A program made the translations under genes and the position numbers. DNA of 6,421 bases. It comes from Pseudomonadota bacterium (lineage in GTDB: Bacteria; Pseudomonadota; Alphaproteobacteria; Rhizobiales; Rhizobiaceae). Positions 5,588 to 6,421 of the stretch are shown here, one piece after another. How positions within the stretch are numbered: the first letter of the stretch is position 1; every line of letters begins with the position of its first letter. The DNA is taken from positions 1-6,421 of the forward strand of contig JAEYXI010000594.1 in NCBI GenBank assembly GCA_023428515.1. Reading direction: 5' to 3'. Below the pieces are notes generated by a model that saw only the letters and a program-made list of their open reading frames with translations, made no database searches and had not been told where the DNA came from.

Positions 5588-6421
5588 ATGAAGAACCGTC
5601 TTGGCTTGCACGCCAATGTCTGGGTCGCCGGCTGGAGCGAAGCAGAAGCAGCGCGGGCGATCGACAAGACCGCCGAATTCGGTTTCGACCTGATCGAAAT
5701 CTCGGCCATGGACCTTCTCAGGATCAACGTCGACGACACCCGCAGAAGGCTGGAGCAAGCCGGCATCGGCGTAACGATGTCGCTCGGCCTCGATGCACAA
5801 CGAGACATCTCCTCTGCCGACCCGGCACTGGTCGCGGCGGGCGAGACGCATCTGACCGATGTGGTCGGGATCGCGCGCGACCTGGGTGCAACACATGTAT
5901 GCGGCATCCTCTATTCCGCGTTCCAGAAATACGCCGAACCGCCGACGGCGGCCGGCGTCGCCTCGTCGATCGAAGTGATGGCGCGTGTCGCGGAAAAGGC
6001 GGCGGCGAGCAACATCACTCTGGGCATGGAAGTGGTCAACCGCTACGAGAGCAACATCCTCAATACCGCCGCACAAGGCGTCGAGTATTGCCGCCGCGTC
6101 GGTGCGCCGAACGTGAAAGTCCATCTCGACGTCTATCACATGAACATCGAGGAAGCCGACGCCGTGGCGGCCATCCAGGCGACGGGAGACTACATCGGCT
6201 ACTTCCACACCGGCGAAAGTCATCGCGGTTACATGGGCACCGGGTCGATCGACCTGAAATCCATCTTCCAGGCACTGGTGCGGGTCGGCTATCAAGGGCC
6301 TATTACTTACGAGTCGTTCTCGTCCCGTGTCGTCGGCCAACCCCTAACCGGCATCCTCGGCATCTGGCGAGAAACCTGGGAAGACGGCGACGATCTCGTG
6401 CGTCACGCCAAGATGTATACC
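5588..6421 (+). CDS. Ketose 3-epimerase (D-tagatose/D-allulose 3-epimerase family), 3' truncated
   Basis: Cytoplasmic TIM-barrel isomerase that probably swaps the configuration at C3 of free ketoses. My translation from 5588 gives 278 residues with no stop before the window ends. The four metal ligands of D-tagatose 3-epimerase appear with exact family spacing: Glu148 (GMEVVNRYES), Asp181 (HLDVYHMN), His207 (YFHTGES) and Glu242 (TYESFS), corresponding to Glu152, Asp185, His211 and Glu246 of the Pseudomonas cichorii enzyme, an offset of four throughout. Its substrate-contact residues Glu158, His188 and Arg217 are matched by Glu154, His184 and Arg213. That enzyme has about 290 residues, so roughly the last ten are missing here. 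Beside ribitol dehydrogenase and D-ribulokinase, a natural role would be D-ribulose/D-xylulose or L-ribulose/L-xylulose interconversion. Other members of this superfamily are isomerases such as hydroxypyruvate isomerase, so the substrate remains an inference. Confidence 0.9.
   Translation, partial: MKNRLGLHANVWVAGWSEAEAARAIDKTAEFGFDLIEISAMDLLRINVDDTRRRLEQAGIGVTMSLGLDAQRDISSADPALVAAGETHLTDVVGIARDLGATHVCGILYSAFQKYAEPPTAAGVASSIEVMARVAEKAAASNITLGMEVVNRYESNILNTAAQGVEYCRRVGAPNVKVHLDVYHMNIEEADAVAAIQATGDYIGYFHTGESHRGYMGTGSIDLKSIFQALVRVGYQGPITYESFSSRVVGQPLTGILGIWRETWEDGDDLVRHAKMYT

Noticed and set aside
5423..6340. 305-codon open frame on the - strand opposite the kinase end and the epimerase gene
   Set aside because: The + strand encodes the epimerase with every metal ligand at the right spacing and a strong ribosome site. 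The antisense product has no recognisable domain.
1..6421. Mobile element, CRISPR array, tRNA or rRNA
   Set aside because: No terminal repeats, transposase motifs, spaced direct repeats or RNA gene sequences were seen. Nearly all of the window is accounted for by six contiguous metabolic genes.

Overview
The window is a GC-rich, densely packed, single-strand stretch of DNA with six genes, all on the + strand. Base composition, codon choice (C/G in third positions) and gene type suggest an alphaproteobacterium, probably of the Rhizobiales (Mesorhizobium/Rhizobium-like). That is inferred from style and gene content, since no marker gene is present.

Layout: (1) positions 2-997, the 3' part of a periplasmic sugar-binding protein of the XylF/RbsB type, cut at the window start inside its signal peptide; (2) 998-1107, an intergenic stretch with two successive RNA hairpins; (3) 1108-1902, a single-domain sugar ABC ATPase; (4) 1914-3155, a XylH-like permease; (5) 3177-3905, an NAD-type short-chain dehydrogenase closely resembling ribitol 2-dehydrogenase; (6) 3925-5535, an FGGY-family D-ribulokinase with the TCSLV signature; (7) 5588-6421, a D-tagatose/D-allulose 3-epimerase-type TIM-barrel enzyme that runs off the end, probably missing only its last few residues.

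Read together, the genes form a pentitol uptake and catabolism operon. A CUT2-class ABC importer (binding protein, ATPase, permease) would bring in ribitol or a related polyol. The dehydrogenase oxidises ribitol to D-ribulose, and the kinase makes D-ribulose 5-phosphate for the pentose phosphate pathway. The ketose 3-epimerase could interconvert D-ribulose with D-xylulose, or L-ketopentoses, and so widen the range of polyols that can be used. Gaps between genes are 11, 21, 19 and 52 bases after the ATPase, consistent with one transcript. The only larger gap (110 bases) follows the binding-protein gene and holds the hairpins, a typical place for differential expression of the abundant binding protein over the membrane parts. 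No regulator, mobile element, RNA gene, CRISPR array or clear promoter is visible.

Most of this is recognisable biology rather than a new system. The points most worth a second look are the two-hairpin intergenic element, the pairing of an ABC importer of the xylose type with a ribitol pathway, and the role of the epimerase.
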